A stretch of 41,312 nt of DNA. Origin: Verrucomicrobiota bacterium. GTDB lineage: Bacteria; Verrucomicrobiota; Verrucomicrobiia; Limisphaerales; JACPZS01. This document shows positions 24,480 to 32,752 of the stretch, piece after piece. Position numbers and translations under genes: made by a program. How positions within the stretch are numbered: the first letter of the stretch is position 1; every line of letters begins with the position of its first letter. Where the stretch lies: NCBI GenBank assembly GCA_016195385.1, contig JACPZS010000117.1, positions 1 to 41,312 on the forward strand. Reading direction: 5' to 3'. Under the pieces are notes generated by a model. The model did no database searches, was not told the DNA's origin, and was given only the letters and a program-made list of their open reading frames with translations.

Positions 24480-24771
24480 CAGCTCGGTCCTGCTCGATAT
24501 TCTGCTGAACGATCCGCAGCACGCGCCCCGTTCCATCTCCGCGCTGCGTCAGGCCGCGACCGAAGGCTCGCTCGTCATCTGCGAAACCACTTTGGCTGAA
24601 ATCGTCCCCACTTTGCCAGCTACCGACTTGCCGCAATTTCTTTCCGACTGGAGTCTCGCGTCTGTTCCTTCGTCACAAGCGAGCGCCACGCTGGCGGGCG
24701 AGATGTTCCGTACTTACCTCGATTGTGACGGCAAGCGTGGGTGTGCCCGCGCTGCGCCGAACCATTCGTAG
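24463..24771 (+). pseudogene. vapC: Truncated VapC-type PIN-domain toxin
   Basis: The ORF encodes 102 residues. The start matches a PIN ribonuclease: VDSSVLLDIL with the first catalytic Asp at residue 6, CETTLAEIVPTL with the conserved Glu at residue 46, then FLSDWSLASVPSSQASATLA and GEMFRTYLDCDGKRG. Complete relatives are about 130-140 residues and continue with a segment carrying the third and fourth acidic residues (a 'DFLIGAHA' type helix and a late TRD). Here, after KRG, the frame changes character (CARAAPNHS) and stops. The missing acidic residues should abolish metal-dependent RNase activity. The break point is about 24742, roughly 150 nt before the kinase-HD gene. Confidence 0.7.
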
Positions 24772-24880
24772 GATGCCGGGGATTGGGATGGATGGCAATT
24801 TGCTTGCCGGCTTCGGCACCCAGTTCGCTGAACCCAGTAAAGAGCTTGCCTGTTCCGACGAAGCTGAGAAAGTTTGTTTT

Positions 24881-24886
24881 AAAGGT
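24881..24886 (+). promoter_or_regulatory. Ribosome binding site fixing the kinase-HD start
   Basis: AAAGG at 24881-24885 stands 8 nt before the ATG at 24894. This supports MSYMENEFF as the start rather than the in-frame GTG at 24741, which lies inside the vapC remnant. Confidence 0.5.
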
Positions 24887-24893
24887 CACGCTT

Positions 24894-27569
24894 ATGAGCT
24901 ACATGGAAAACGAATTCTTCAACCAATTGAAAAGCATCTATAGCAAACGCAACCTTTCTGAGGCTTGGCATGCCGAAGAACAGAAATTGCGAATCATCGT
25001 GCCGAAAGTTGTCGAGGCGATCGGTTTCAACTACGAGATTGAGAGACCTCTGGCCGTGGGTGGAGCTGGCGTGGTCTCAATCGTGAGAGACAAAAATCTC
25101 GGCTTACAAAGGGCCTTGAAAATTTCGAGACCTTCTCCCGGAAAAGTGAAACTTCTGGCAAAACTATTGGAGGCCGAAGCTGAGAAGTTGTTGCGATTGT
25201 CCCACCGAAATCTGATCCAAGTTTACGCACATGGCATGGTCCCGGGAGAAGAATTGGCGCCGAGAGATGCGGGAACATCAGACGGGGAGACGGAAGAATA
25301 TCCGTACTACGTTATGGAGTTTGTCGATGGCGCCAAAGATTCCGACGAGTATTTGGCAGAGTCAGGCCGGACGCTTGACGATTTTATCAGAATTGTTGAA
25401 GGAGCAATCGCTGCTGTTGAATACCTGCACGAGCAGGGCACGATTCACATGGATTTGAAGCCAGGCAACGTTTTGGTCACGCCGAAAGGCGTACCAGTTG
25501 TTTCTGATCTTGGCTTTGCAAAGCAGCTCCGAGTGGAGGACAAAAACAATACGTTGATCGGGGGAACCGAAGGTTTCATGCACCCCGAGGCACGAGAATT
25601 TGTAATCAATGTGCTCACGGATCCGAACCGCCTACGCGGACAAGCACCCAGGAGTGCGCTACACAGGAGATGGGATCTCTATTCCCTGGGCAAAACATTC
25701 TTGGCACTAATTGAGGTGATGGATAAAAAGCATTCAAAAGAATTCACACCGTACGCGCGTCGATATCTTCGGTTACTGAGCTGCCGGCTCTTGGATGGCC
25801 GGAACACCGAAGCCGAGTGCGCACTTGGATTGTCGCGGTCGAGCTTTGGGGAAATCAAATACCTGTCGATCGTTGAGACACGAATGGATCTTCAAAAACT
25901 GATCGGCTCTTACAATCTTGAAACGCGGCTTCCAGAGCTCAATCCGTTTTCCCAAGAGACAATTCAAACAGCTACTTTGGCGACAACTCCGTTCACTCGG
26001 CGCGTCAAAGAAGTTGTCTCTCACCCTGCGGTTTCACGGCTGGGGAAATGCAAACAACTCGGCCTCTTGAACTTGGTTTACCCGACCGCCACTCACACAC
26101 GGCTTGAACATTCGCTTGGCACTTTCTCCGTTCTTTGTCGATTCATTCATGCGCTCCACAACGACACCTTGAATCCTCTCTTCAAGCAAATCATGCAGGA
26201 AGAAGATTTGCGCGCCGCAATGCTCGCAGCGCTGTTCCACGATATTGGGCAATATCCTCTCGCGCATGATTTAGAAGAAGCAGATCACCGATTCTTCTCT
26301 CACGAGGAATTGGGTACAGCGATTCTCCGCGACAACAGCGCGTTGAAGAAAGCAGTCGAAAGGCCCGAATCTGAAGGTGGGTGGGGAGTGCCAATTCAGA
26401 GGATCAGAGACATACTCGCTGCGAATCCAAGTACGATTGACGGGACGCTCAAAGATCGGATTCTCCACTCGTTGATTGATGGGCCATTCGACGCTGACAA
26501 AATTGACTACTTGAAGCGAGACAGCCGTAATTTGGGATTGCCCTACGGCACCGTGATCGACTTCGACCAGTTATTGCGTTGCTTGACTATCATTTACCGC
26601 GACGATTCAGGATCAACCTATGGCGTCATTGGGATCCATGAAAAGGGGAAGGTCGTTGCTGAATCCATTGCCTTTGCACGCTACGCGATGTTCGGTCAAG
26701 TTTATTGGCACCATACCAATCGGGCGATAAAAGCAATGATTCACCGGATGGTGTGGGAAATTGTCCACCAATCCGAGTCGCGTCAGCAGCTTCGTGAAAA
26801 GTTTAGAAAGTTTTTATTGCCCGATGACGCAACCTCGTCCGCAGGCCAAACAGCATTTGTTCTTTCAACTCAGAATCAAGAAGCTCTCAGCACAGGCAGC
26901 AGCCAAATCGATGCTGCAGATTTCGGTGTGTTGACTTGGCTCTCTGAGCGCGGTGGTGAAACGGGCAAAGAGCTTCTTCGATTGCTGTCAGAGCGGCGCC
27001 TCTTCAAAAGAATTTTTGTGCTATCGAAAGAAGGAGCGACCGATAAAAAGATTTGGGAGACTGTAGCAAGTTTTTATCGAGAGCATGGAAAAAACTGGCA
27101 GGCTAAACTGACATTTCAAGACGTGTTTCAACGAAGACTCGTCGAGTATGTCGAGTCGCCGCCGAAGCACGAGCCCGCGCCATTGAGCCAGTTTATTACG
27201 CCAGACGCGAAAAACGCTTTCCTTGTCGAAGGAAGAAGGAAGTACAAGAACGAACGTACTAAGTCATTGATTCTCGTTGATATTCCGCCTGAGAAGAAGG
27301 GATCGGAAAGCGCGCTTGAGTACTTAGTCGAAGAGGATCGCAGGAAGCTGAAGACCGACGAGCTAAAGACAGAAAGCCTCGAACGATCGATCGTTTGGCA
27401 CACGCTTCAACAGAGCTTCTTGGAGTCTATCGGCAAGCTGCGAATTTTCTGCCACCCAGATCACTCTGACTTTCTCGCCAGCTTTGTGGCGAGAAAGGGC
27501 TTCGAGAGTTGCCTGTCGGCCGCGATAGCGGAAACCGAGAAGGAGTTGGAAAAAGCTTCGAAAAAGTGA
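24894..27569 (+). CDS. Ser/Thr protein kinase fused to a SAMHD1/dGTPase-like HD phosphohydrolase
   Basis: The product is 891 residues. A eukaryotic-type kinase domain spans about residues 45-290: glycine loop VGGAGVVSIV (about 55), VAIK-type lysine at 76 in RALKIS, catalytic loop IHMDLKPGNVLV (Asp187, Lys189, Asn192; Met replaces Arg of HRD), DLG at 205-207, and GTEGFMHPEA as activation segment/APE. After a linker comes an HD domain: THTRLEHSLGTFSV (His406), LFHDIGQYPLAHDLEE (His449, Asp450) and DGPFDADKIDYLKRDSRNLG (Asp535). These match the four metal ligands and context of SAMHD1-like dNTP triphosphohydrolases. The C-terminal ~340 residues are unassigned. No signal or membrane segment, so it is cytoplasmic. 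The gene is visibly more AT-rich than its neighbours and sits among fragments, suggesting transfer. A kinase-regulated dNTPase, possibly an antiviral protein, is inferred. Confidence 0.9.
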   Translation: MSYMENEFFNQLKSIYSKRNLSEAWHAEEQKLRIIVPKVVEAIGFNYEIERPLAVGGAGVVSIVRDKNLGLQRALKISRPSPGKVKLLAKLLEAEAEKLLRLSHRNLIQVYAHGMVPGEELAPRDAGTSDGETEEYPYYVMEFVDGAKDSDEYLAESGRTLDDFIRIVEGAIAAVEYLHEQGTIHMDLKPGNVLVTPKGVPVVSDLGFAKQLRVEDKNNTLIGGTEGFMHPEAREFVINVLTDPNRLRGQAPRSALHRRWDLYSLGKTFLALIEVMDKKHSKEFTPYARRYLRLLSCRLLDGRNTEAECALGLSRSSFGEIKYLSIVETRMDLQKLIGSYNLETRLPELNPFSQETIQTATLATTPFTRRVKEVVSHPAVSRLGKCKQLGLLNLVYPTATHTRLEHSLGTFSVLCRFIHALHNDTLNPLFKQIMQEEDLRAAMLAALFHDIGQYPLAHDLEEADHRFFSHEELGTAILRDNSALKKAVERPESEGGWGVPIQRIRDILAANPSTIDGTLKDRILHSLIDGPFDADKIDYLKRDSRNLGLPYGTVIDFDQLLRCLTIIYRDDSGSTYGVIGIHEKGKVVAESIAFARYAMFGQVYWHHTNRAIKAMIHRMVWEIVHQSESRQQLREKFRKFLLPDDATSSAGQTAFVLSTQNQEALSTGSSQIDAADFGVLTWLSERGGETGKELLRLLSERRLFKRIFVLSKEGATDKKIWETVASFYREHGKNWQAKLTFQDVFQRRLVEYVESPPKHEPAPLSQFITPDAKNAFLVEGRRKYKNERTKSLILVDIPPEKKGSESALEYLVEEDRRKLKTDELKTESLERSIVWHTLQQSFLESIGKLRIFCHPDHSDFLASFVARKGFESCLSAAIAETEKELEKASKK

Positions 27570-27761
27570 GGCGCAAACACTCGACATTCTGCGACCCAGT
27601 TTGCAACGGGCTTGCTTGGAATTGCTTTGGAATTTGGTCTGTAGAGTTTCGCTCGTTCTCTCCTCCACCAGCACTAGGATCTCCACAATGCAATCGTTCC
27701 GCTCGTGCGCATTCTGCCTGTCTGCTTTCGGCGCGCTACTTGGACAGAACTCCCTAGTCGC
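27570..27761. other. Intergenic region with a possible orphan signal peptide start
   Basis: Between the converging kinase-HD and mannonate-dehydratase-like genes. From the ATG at 27688 the plus strand encodes MQSFRSCAFCLSAFGALLGQ, which looks like a signal peptide, but the frame then runs antisense into the neighbouring gene. It may be the start of a lost secreted protein or chance. No terminator hairpin was evident. Confidence 0.25.
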
Positions 27762-28901
27762 TCAACGCTTTTCGGCACCGACTGCCACGAGCGGGGCCTT
27801 GATGTAGCCGATGCTGTAGGCCCAGCCGGTCCTGTTGCCGCCGACCATGCCCGGGACGTGGTCCGCGATTACGGCACCGCGAAATTCCACGTCATGGAGG
27901 GTCTTCATCAGTTTGTACATGTCCGTGTAGCCGTTATCCACGAAGGTCTCCACGAAACGAGGGATCGGGCCGCTGACGTTGCGAAAGTGAATTTTCCAGA
28001 GCTTGTCCATTTTGGCGAAGGCACGGGCGGCTTCAAACACATCTTTCCCCATCTGCTTGCCGCCTTCCATCCAGGTGCCCGCGCAGAGACAAACGCCAAT
28101 GTTGGGACTGTTGGCGATCTTCAGCGCTCGCGCGTAGCCGTCGAAATTTCCGAAGATGCAACGCGGCACGCCACCCAATTCCGGCACCGGTGGATCATCC
28201 GGATGGATGCCGATGCGCATTCCCAGATCTTCCGCGACCGGGACGACCTGCTTGATGAAGTAGGTGTAGTTTTCCCAAAGTTCTTCCTGGCTGTATTTGC
28301 GGCCGTGAGTGAGCGGGCCTTCGAAGACCTTGCCGATCCAATAGCCTTTCGGATTCTTTTCCAGGTCGAACGCGCGCGCGGGCGCTCCGCCACGAGTGGT
28401 TTCACGCGCGCTGCTCCAGATGCCATTGCCCATGTGCGCGTAGGTGGTGTAGAAGATGCCGGCTTTGGCCAGGTTCCGTAAATAGTTCTTGTACTCCTCG
28501 ATCTTTTGGTCGCGGCCCGGCAGGTTCAACGTTACTTCCGGCATGTTGTGGACGTTGCTGTTGCCGATGTTCCAGACTTTCAGGCCGGCGGCCGCCACTC
28601 TTTGTTTCAATTGAATGAAGTTCTCCAACGTCGCTTTGTCGCCGCCAGTGGGGATATTCACATACCCAACGCCAAGCTGTTGCGCAAACTGCAGATCCTC
28701 GTCGCTGGCGTCGGTGGAAATCTGCAGTGACACTTTGATGCCCGAAGGCAACGGCTCAAGTTTCGTGGCCGCTTGCATCTCGCGCGGCTTCCAAACCGCA
28801 CCCGCCGCCACTGCGCTGGCAGCCAGTTTTATGAAGTCCCTTCGATGCATACATGCAGTGGAAGATTGGCCGCCGACGGTTCGACTCAGAAGAGCGCTCA
28901 T
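27762..28901 (-). CDS. Tat-exported mannonate dehydratase-like (UxuA-like) TIM-barrel protein
   Basis: The start at 28901 is chosen because GAGGAA lies 9 nt upstream; the longer frame to 29018 has no support. It encodes 379 residues with a twin-arginine signal (HRRDFIKLAASAVAAGAV), which is unusual because classic UxuA is cytoplasmic. Motifs of the UxuA/xylose isomerase-like barrel are present: LGVGYVNIPTGGD, LGMRIGIHPDDPPVPELGGV, IGVCLCAGTWMEGG, WKIHFRNVSGP, VDNGYTDMYKLMKTLHDV and GAVIADHVPG. In the family these His, Cys and Asp residues bind a divalent metal and dehydrate D-mannonate to 2-keto-3-deoxygluconate. The substrate here is uncertain, given export and the lack of other uronate genes nearby; it might equally be a sugar isomerase. 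It converges with the kinase-HD gene. Confidence 0.85.
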   Translation of the reverse strand: MSALLSRTVGGQSSTACMHRRDFIKLAASAVAAGAVWKPREMQAATKLEPLPSGIKVSLQISTDASDEDLQFAQQLGVGYVNIPTGGDKATLENFIQLKQRVAAAGLKVWNIGNSNVHNMPEVTLNLPGRDQKIEEYKNYLRNLAKAGIFYTTYAHMGNGIWSSARETTRGGAPARAFDLEKNPKGYWIGKVFEGPLTHGRKYSQEELWENYTYFIKQVVPVAEDLGMRIGIHPDDPPVPELGGVPRCIFGNFDGYARALKIANSPNIGVCLCAGTWMEGGKQMGKDVFEAARAFAKMDKLWKIHFRNVSGPIPRFVETFVDNGYTDMYKLMKTLHDVEFRGAVIADHVPGMVGGNRTGWAYSIGYIKAPLVAVGAEKR

Positions 28902-28910
28902 AGTCTTTGA

Positions 28911-28916
28911 TTCCTC
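28911..28916 (-). promoter_or_regulatory. Ribosome binding site for the UxuA-like gene
   Basis: The minus strand reads GAGGAA here, 9 nt before the ATG at 28901. It decides between that start, the internal ATG at 28850 (directly before the RR motif) and the long upstream extension. Confidence 0.5.
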
Positions 28917-29029
28917 AAGGAAGTTAAAATTTGGTGACGGGTGAAACCTTGCGCACTGGAGCGTCCGGTTCAAGCGCTTTCTCCTTTTCATCCCGACTCC
29001 CGATCTATCCAAGCGCACTTTGAATCTGC

Positions 29030-29779
29030 TCAGGGCAGGCGCGGCGATACATACACCGAGCGATAGAATCTACGATTTGGTGCGTTCGTCGGCGGGTCGT
29101 CGAAATAAACAGCCGCCACGTTCCCAGGTTGGAACGTTCCCAAGCGTGTCCAAGTGCGCAAGTCCGTGCTGGCTTCCGCGTCAAATCCACCTTTACTCAG
29201 TGCGCCTCCCGGCATGACCAGCGTCACGGCTCCTTGGGCGTTCACGAAAATACACAGCGCGAGATCGAGCACGGTGATGTTCACCGGCACCGCTTCGCCC
29301 ACAGTGCCGTTCTGGCCCGTGGCCCGCGCGGTCAGTCGGTAATTTCCCGGCGGAACGTTCGTCCACCCCTGCCAGGTTCTCAGTGGGCGCACTCCTCCGT
29401 CCCAGGGAACAGGGATTTGCAAAGTCGTCGTCTGCCCGGCGAATGGATACGCACACGGGCACAACGGACAGCAATACTGCGCCGTGCCGATCACTTTTTG
29501 ATTGGCCAGTACATCAGCGGTCAGGAACACATCGTTTGTCGCGAAGGCGCTCAGAAGAATGGGGACTTCGTCCATCGTGGTGAACACCGCGTTATTCGTG
29601 GGCGCTACAAATTGCAACGCGGTGAGATTCGTTTCCGCGGCATGGGCGGCGGGCACAGCCATCATCAGCCACAGCATGAGCCAGCCGCCGCTTAACTCCA
29701 AGGATCCAAACGAAATCTGTCGTTTGAATGAGTTGGTAGGAATTGAACTCGGTGGTTTCATCAAATCGCGTTGGAACAA
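29030..29779 (-). CDS. Secreted Ig-like domain protein with a cysteine-rich insert
   Basis: The protein is 249 residues from the first ATG; an alternative ATG at 29761 gives a better-sized signal peptide (GGWLMLWLMMAVPAAHAAET). The mature part reads as one bacterial Ig-like (Big-type) domain: LQFVAPTNNAVFTTMDEVPI, LSAFATNDVFLTADVL, WTNVPPGNYRLTARATGQNG and VPVNITVLD. A loop in the middle carries five cysteines in CCPLCPCAYPF, which may form disulfides or bind metal. The C-terminus (GGFDAEASTDLRTWTRLG, NRRFYRSVY) matches the short 'STDLRTWTRLG...RRFYR' tail seen on many verrucomicrobial secreted proteins. Function is unknown; an adhesion or structural role is possible. A 162-nt gap separates it from the SGNH gene upstream. 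Confidence 0.75.
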   Translation of the reverse strand: MFQRDLMKPPSSIPTNSFKRQISFGSLELSGGWLMLWLMMAVPAAHAAETNLTALQFVAPTNNAVFTTMDEVPILLSAFATNDVFLTADVLANQKVIGTAQYCCPLCPCAYPFAGQTTTLQIPVPWDGGVRPLRTWQGWTNVPPGNYRLTARATGQNGTVGEAVPVNITVLDLALCIFVNAQGAVTLVMPGGALSKGGFDAEASTDLRTWTRLGTFQPGNVAAVYFDDPPTNAPNRRFYRSVYVSPRLP

Positions 29780-29941
29780 AGTGTGCCTGAATCGGTGAAA
29801 CGCAAGCGTCTTTGCCGACGCCAGCTTCCTGCCCAGCGATCCGAATAAATGCGGAAAGGCTGATTGCTCACCCGGCGGGTTGCGGGCCGGAGTCTGGAAA
29901 AAGAAATGAACGGACAGGTTGCTTCGTGCCCGGCTCTCAAG

Positions 29942-31126
29942 TTATTTCGAGGTCAGCCATTGCTGGAATGTCGCATCGTGGTAGAGACGGTCTGCGAGCA
30001 ATTGATAGCCTTCGGTTAATGGATGGCTGGCATCCGCGTAGAGCGCGCCGGGCAGAGTGGCAGGAACAACGTGTGGCACCTGGTTCTTCGTCAGCCACTC
30101 CGCAATGCCATCACGCAGCCGGCGAAACGCAGCACGGTTTTCGTCGGCCATGATTTGTTCGTTGAACGGGCCGAGCAACACGAGCACGTCGTTGTCGCGT
30201 GACTGAAGGAGTTTCACCAATCCCTGAAAAGCAGCCCATTGAAGTGATTGATCGAGTTCGACCCACTCGAAGCGCGTCGAGCCTTCACCGGTCGTGGACC
30301 ACGGTTTGTGGCGAGGACTGGTCGGGCCACGTTCGGGATCGGTGGCCGGTTCCGTTGGCACGGTCAACGTGATTTGCGCGAAGGGATTTTTGTAAGCGTT
30401 CGGGTAGCGGGGCGGAGTGCTGCTGTCCTCTTCAAGCGTCCAGGCGAGGATGTTCTTCTGCCCGAAGTAGGCGACCTGCAAATGATTCGCCCATTGCGAG
30501 AACGTGAAGTGGCGCTCGACGACCGCGGCGAGCCGGCGGTTCAAGTCGGCTTTGTAGCAAGGGATGCGCGGGGAAAATTGCGGGACGAGATCGGCGTGGT
30601 TGAAGCGCTCTTCCTTCTCAGTATGCAGGTCGGCTTTCGGGCTGCTCATCCAAAGCACGTTGCAGTGCAGAATGACTTTGCGATGGCGCAGCGGCTCGCC
30701 GTAGTCACGAATGAGGCCTTCAAACGCGAGCGGAAACAGCCCGTTCACTCCGGTGTTCACAAACTTGCCCGGCTGACTGGATTGTTCGTTGAGAAAATGC
30801 GGCAGCGCGCCGTCAGGCCGGACATACTCGCCCCAGATCACTGAGTCGCCGATCACCGCAATGTTTGTCGGTGTGATTTCTCCGAGCCTCCGTTCGTAGA
30901 GCCAGTAATCTTTGCTCAAGGAATACGGGATTCGGTAATCAGCGCTGGTCTCGAACCGTTCGGTTTTCTTCCACAGCCACGGTGTCGCCAGCAGCACGAA
31001 CGAGACGACGACGGCGACGGCGAGCCATTGGCGGGTGCTCAGTCGCATTGCATTGACGAAACGCGTCTCGGAAGCGACCGGTTGAGGCGCAGTCGAGGGC
31101 GTTGCAGTTGCGGTTTTGTTCACCAT
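29942..31126 (-). CDS. Membrane-anchored SGNH/GDSL-type hydrolase, partner of MBOAT
   Basis: This 394-residue protein has one N-terminal membrane segment (WLAVAVVVSFVLLATPWLW) and an extracytoplasmic SGNH fold. The nucleophile block is NIAVIGDSVIWGEYV (Ser after GD), the Asn/Gly region is VLVLLGPFNEQI, and the catalytic Asp-His pair is in ADASHPLTEGYQLLADRLY. Such proteins, related in role to AlgJ/AlgX or PatB, accept or transfer acetyl groups to exopolysaccharide or cell-wall sugars delivered by an MBOAT transporter. Its gene starts 1 nt after the MBOAT stop, so the two are almost certainly co-translated. The acceptor polymer cannot be told from this window, since no polysaccharide biosynthesis genes are adjacent. 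Confidence 0.85.
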   Translation of the reverse strand: MVNKTATATPSTAPQPVASETRFVNAMRLSTRQWLAVAVVVSFVLLATPWLWKKTERFETSADYRIPYSLSKDYWLYERRLGEITPTNIAVIGDSVIWGEYVRPDGALPHFLNEQSSQPGKFVNTGVNGLFPLAFEGLIRDYGEPLRHRKVILHCNVLWMSSPKADLHTEKEERFNHADLVPQFSPRIPCYKADLNRRLAAVVERHFTFSQWANHLQVAYFGQKNILAWTLEEDSSTPPRYPNAYKNPFAQITLTVPTEPATDPERGPTSPRHKPWSTTGEGSTRFEWVELDQSLQWAAFQGLVKLLQSRDNDVLVLLGPFNEQIMADENRAAFRRLRDGIAEWLTKNQVPHVVPATLPGALYADASHPLTEGYQLLADRLYHDATFQQWLTSK

Positions 31127-31127
31127 C

Positions 31128-32729
31128 TCAGAATTGAAAGTAGATGAACGCGCCGCCTTCGGTCGCGAAGATGCAGAGATAAATGATCATGCACACTGCG
31201 ACTCCGACGCGCACGGCACTCGTGTGCAGAATGTCTTTGAAGCGCGACTCGAATGCGAATTGATACAGCCAGATCAGCACGGCCAGCAGGAGCATGAGCG
31301 CCGGCACCTGCGGCGTGTGCCAGGCACCGCTGAAGATGCGCGAGATGATCAGCGTGGCGTCACTGAGCGAGCCGGCGCGGAAAAAAATCCAGGCGAAGCA
31401 AACGAAAGCGAACGTCGCCAGTTGCTTTGCCAGGTGCGGCACGCGCTCGCGATAGAATGCCGAGCGTTCCAGCTCTCGCGTGATCAGGATGCCCAGCGCG
31501 TGCAGCACTCCCCAGATCACAAACGTCCACGCCGCGCCGTGCCAGATTCCCGAAATGAAGAACGTCACGAAGAGATTGCGATACGTGATGAATGACCCGC
31601 CACGGTTTCCACCGAGCGGAATATAAACGTAATCGCGGAACCAGGTGGACAGGCTGATGTGCCAGCGCGACCAGAAATCGCCGAGGCCGGTGGCCAGGTA
31701 TGGGTTGTTGAAGTTAAGCATCAGGTCGAAGCCCATGACTTTCGCGATGCCGCGAGCCATGTCCGTGTAGCCGCTGAAGTCGAAGAAGATTTGCCAGGCG
31801 AAGGCGAACGTGGCGGCGAGCAGTTCGGGTGCGTCGAACTGCTTGGGATTGTCATAGACCCGCTCGACGTAGAGCGAGAGGTAATTCGCCAGGGCCAGTT
31901 TCTTGAACAGGCCGACGAGAAACAGCGAGAAGCCGTCGGTGAAATTTTGCAGGCGAATTTTCGGGAAGTGAAAGAACTGCGGCAGCATGTGGGCCGCGCG
32001 CTCAATCGGGCCGGCCATGAGCTGGGGAAAGAATGCGACGAACGTGGCGAAGCGGAGAAAGTTCCGCTCGCGCTGAATGAGTCCTCGATAGAAGTCGATG
32101 GTGTAGCTCAACGATTGAAACGTGAAAAAGGAGATGCCGACCGGCAGCAGGTAAGCGGCCCCGAAGGGCATGAGCGTACTCGGATCGGGCAAGCGCGCCG
32201 AAAGATGAGACGACGAGAGCAGGGCGTTGATGTTCTCGATGAAGAAGCGCGCGTACTTGAAGAAGACCAGGATGGCGAAGTTGTTGACGATGCTGACGAC
32301 CAGCCAGGTGCGGCGGCTGCAGAAGAAAGCACCCACGGTCATCAGCAGTAGAATCAGCACAGCCATCGCCATCGTTGGGCGAAGCGTGTGAGGCCCGGCC
32401 AGTGTCATCCCCAACGAGATCATTGTGCCAACGGCTGTGATGATGAAGGCGAGTTTCATCACGGGGTCGTCGAAATGAAGGCGGGCGAGGCGGGCGCGCC
32501 AGTCGAACGGCTTTCGCTCCCCCGGGCAATGGTCCATCAGCATGACCAGAATGAAGTCGAGGAGCGTCGAGTAGAAAACGAGGATGAGGTAGTACGGATT
32601 CCACCAGCCGTAAAACGTGTACGAAGCGATGAGGAGCCAGGGAATCCAGAGCCGCGTGTGACGCAGCGCGAATAGCACCGGGAGCACCACCACCATGAAG
32701 AGCAGGAATGTCCAGGTGTGGAAGAGCAT
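31128..32729 (-). CDS. MBOAT-family O-acyltransferase (AlgI-like)
   Basis: The start at 32729 gives MLFHTWTFLLFMVVVLPVLF, the standard N-terminus of AlgI-like proteins; the frame extends 74 codons further upstream but that part is arginine-rich and overlaps the VOC gene, so it was dropped. The 533-residue protein has around ten membrane segments. Family motifs include FTFQSLSYTIDFYRG, FFPQLMAGPIERAAHMLPQF, FWSRWHISLSTWFRDYVYIP with the invariant histidine, LGGNRGG, and FFISGIWHGAAWTFVIWGVL with the catalytic His. MBOAT proteins move an acyl (usually acetyl) group across the inner membrane for O-acetylation of a surface polysaccharide. The adjacent SGNH protein is the likely periplasmic partner. 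Confidence 0.93.
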   Translation of the reverse strand: MLFHTWTFLLFMVVVLPVLFALRHTRLWIPWLLIASYTFYGWWNPYYLILVFYSTLLDFILVMLMDHCPGERKPFDWRARLARLHFDDPVMKLAFIITAVGTMISLGMTLAGPHTLRPTMAMAVLILLLMTVGAFFCSRRTWLVVSIVNNFAILVFFKYARFFIENINALLSSSHLSARLPDPSTLMPFGAAYLLPVGISFFTFQSLSYTIDFYRGLIQRERNFLRFATFVAFFPQLMAGPIERAAHMLPQFFHFPKIRLQNFTDGFSLFLVGLFKKLALANYLSLYVERVYDNPKQFDAPELLAATFAFAWQIFFDFSGYTDMARGIAKVMGFDLMLNFNNPYLATGLGDFWSRWHISLSTWFRDYVYIPLGGNRGGSFITYRNLFVTFFISGIWHGAAWTFVIWGVLHALGILITRELERSAFYRERVPHLAKQLATFAFVCFAWIFFRAGSLSDATLIISRIFSGAWHTPQVPALMLLLAVLIWLYQFAFESRFKDILHTSAVRVGVAVCMIIYLCIFATEGGAFIYFQF

Positions 32730-32752
32730 GGGGCGGCGCCGGCTTCGGGAGT

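Noticed and set aside
24620..24889. 89-codon minus-strand ORF between vapC and the kinase gene
   Set aside because: It runs antisense to the PIN domain for most of its length and has no recognisable domain. It could be a repeated spacer sequence, but that cannot be shown here.
24741..24893. GTG start giving a 51-residue extension of the kinase-HD protein
   Set aside because: This stretch lies within the vapC remnant region, has no kinase similarity, and a Shine-Dalgarno-like AAAGG directs the ATG at 24894.
27688..27807. Small plus-strand gene starting with a signal-peptide-like sequence
   Set aside because: After the hydrophobic start the frame only translates the antisense of the UxuA-like gene; kept only as a note on the intergenic region.
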